Assembly (NCBI RefSeq): GCF_000143825.1
Contig: NZ_CM000961.1
Span: 1,199,448 to 1,263,447, forward strand
From: Corynebacterium genitalium ATCC 33030
GTDB taxonomy: Bacteria > Actinomycetota > Actinomycetes > Mycobacteriales > Mycobacteriaceae
DNA length: 64,000 nt
Direction of reading: 5' to 3'
Position numbers and translations under genes: made by a program. Under the pieces are notes generated by a model, which was given only the letters and a program-made list of their open reading frames with translations, made no database searches and had not been told where the DNA came from. Below, piece after piece: positions 63,454 to 64,000 of the stretch; the stretch's first letter is position 1; the number at the start of each line of letters is the position of its first letter.

Positions 63454-64000
63454 ATGAAGCTTTACGCCGCCCCTCTCGACTTCCGCGCGATTGCCGCTGA
63501 GTTCGACGTCCCCACGGAGTTCAGCCCCGAGTTGCACGAGGCTGCAGCCAACGCGACTGACCGGCATGCGGGGGAGCGTATCGACGCCCGCGACATCCCG
63601 CTAGTCACCATCGACCCGGCGGGGTCCATGGACCTGGATCAGGCGGTGTGCATCGAGAAGCATGGCTCCGGCTACCGCGTTTTCTACGCGATTGCGGATG
63701 TGGCGGCGTTCATTGAGCCGGGAAGCCCCCTGCACGAGGAGTCCCTGGTGCGCGGCCAGACGATCTACCTGCCCGATGAACCTGCCCGCCTCCACCCGGA
63801 GGAGCTCAGTGAGGGCAGTGCGTCGCTGCTTCCGGACGTCGATAGGCCAGCGGTGTTGTGGACGTTCGACCTTGACGCCAACGGCGAGCTCGCCAGCACG
63901 CACATCGAGCGGGCGGTGGTGCACTCCGTTGCGCGACTCGACTACGACGGGGTCCAGGCAGACCTCGACGCCGGCCGCGTTCACCCATCTATCGCGTTGT
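63454..64000 (+). CDS. RNase II-family exoribonuclease, 5' part
   Basis: The frame opens at ATG 63454 and is still open at the right edge (182 codons). IPLVTIDPAGSMDLDQAVCIEKHG contains the Asp-rich metal site of the RNB catalytic domain, and YAIADVAAFIEPGSPLHEESLVRGQTIYLPDEPARLHPEELSEGSASLLPD is typical of RNase II/R proteins. The short lead-in lacks cold-shock domains, as in actinobacterial RNB proteins. ACAATT lies upstream of ATG 63454 as a weak -10. Confidence 0.88.
   Translation, partial: MKLYAAPLDFRAIAAEFDVPTEFSPELHEAAANATDRHAGERIDARDIPLVTIDPAGSMDLDQAVCIEKHGSGYRVFYAIADVAAFIEPGSPLHEESLVRGQTIYLPDEPARLHPEELSEGSASLLPDVDRPAVLWTFDLDANGELASTHIERAVVHSVARLDYDGVQADLDAGRVHPSIAL

Overview
The window is chromosomal DNA from a high-GC actinobacterium, almost certainly a Corynebacterium. 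The evidence is the gene order hemW-hrcA-dnaJ-rsmE-phoH-ybeY-(CNNM/CBS)-era-recO-uppS / zur-znr / glyS / dgt / dnaG, followed by mazG-eno-ftsB-DUF501-ppx and an E1p-type aceE. Frequent GTG starts and many probable leaderless promoters agree with this. I see no rRNA, CRISPR array or complete prophage.

Layout. 1-1.7 kb: the 3' end of an unknown gene, an Abi-like HEPN protein and a VOC-fold protein behind a MerR-type operator; this edge looks accessory. 1.7-13.1 kb: ABC exporter, lipoprotein, isopentenyl-PP isomerase, esterase, two tiny membrane proteins, malQ, two tandem long-chain acyl-CoA synthetases and one unknown gene. 13.4-24.8 kb: a dense core block for protein quality control (hrcA with CIRCE, dnaJ), rRNA modification and ribosome maturation (rsmE, phoH, ybeY, era), recO, uppS and pdxY. 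24.3-25.3 kb: the zinc regulators zur and znr. 25.5-34.7 kb: glyS with two unknown followers, a TPM-domain protein, dgt, an AbiEi/DUF559-like gene bracketed by inverted repeats, and dnaG. 34.8-40.4 kb: mazG, a lytic transglycosylase, eno, ftsB-like, DUF501, ppx and tRNA-Asn. 40.6-49.6 kb: tRNA(CAU), a repeat-rich surface protein, M20 peptidase, serine hydrolase, TRIC-type channel, acyl carrier protein, hydrolase and a Baeyer-Villiger-type monooxygenase. 49.7-53.6 kb: a cluster of small membrane proteins, several of them paralogous, with an Excalibur protein. 53.8-64 kb: aceE, DUF3052, tRNA-Val, SURF1-like, LMW-PTP, HAD phosphatase, NIF3-like, zinc-ribbon protein, RNase HI/phosphatase fusion, RNase P RNA and the start of an RNase II-type gene.

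The most unusual signals are outside the genes. (1) The 11-mer GCTTATCGACG occurs 16 times on both strands, far above chance, in several reading frames and with rare codons, like a DNA uptake sequence or other genome-wide address tag. (2) A family of palindromic intergenic elements with arms CATCCCGAACT recurs at five sites. Two copies form a perfect 26-bp inverted repeat around the single AbiEi/DUF559-like gene, and one copy lies in the 3' coding end of the CNNM/CBS gene. (3) A second element family (arms AGATATAGTTTGCA, about 85 bp) occurs at 13.3 and 63.3 kb. Several other long palindromes lie in the accessory stretches. (4) The primase DnaG lacks three of the four expected zinc ligands.
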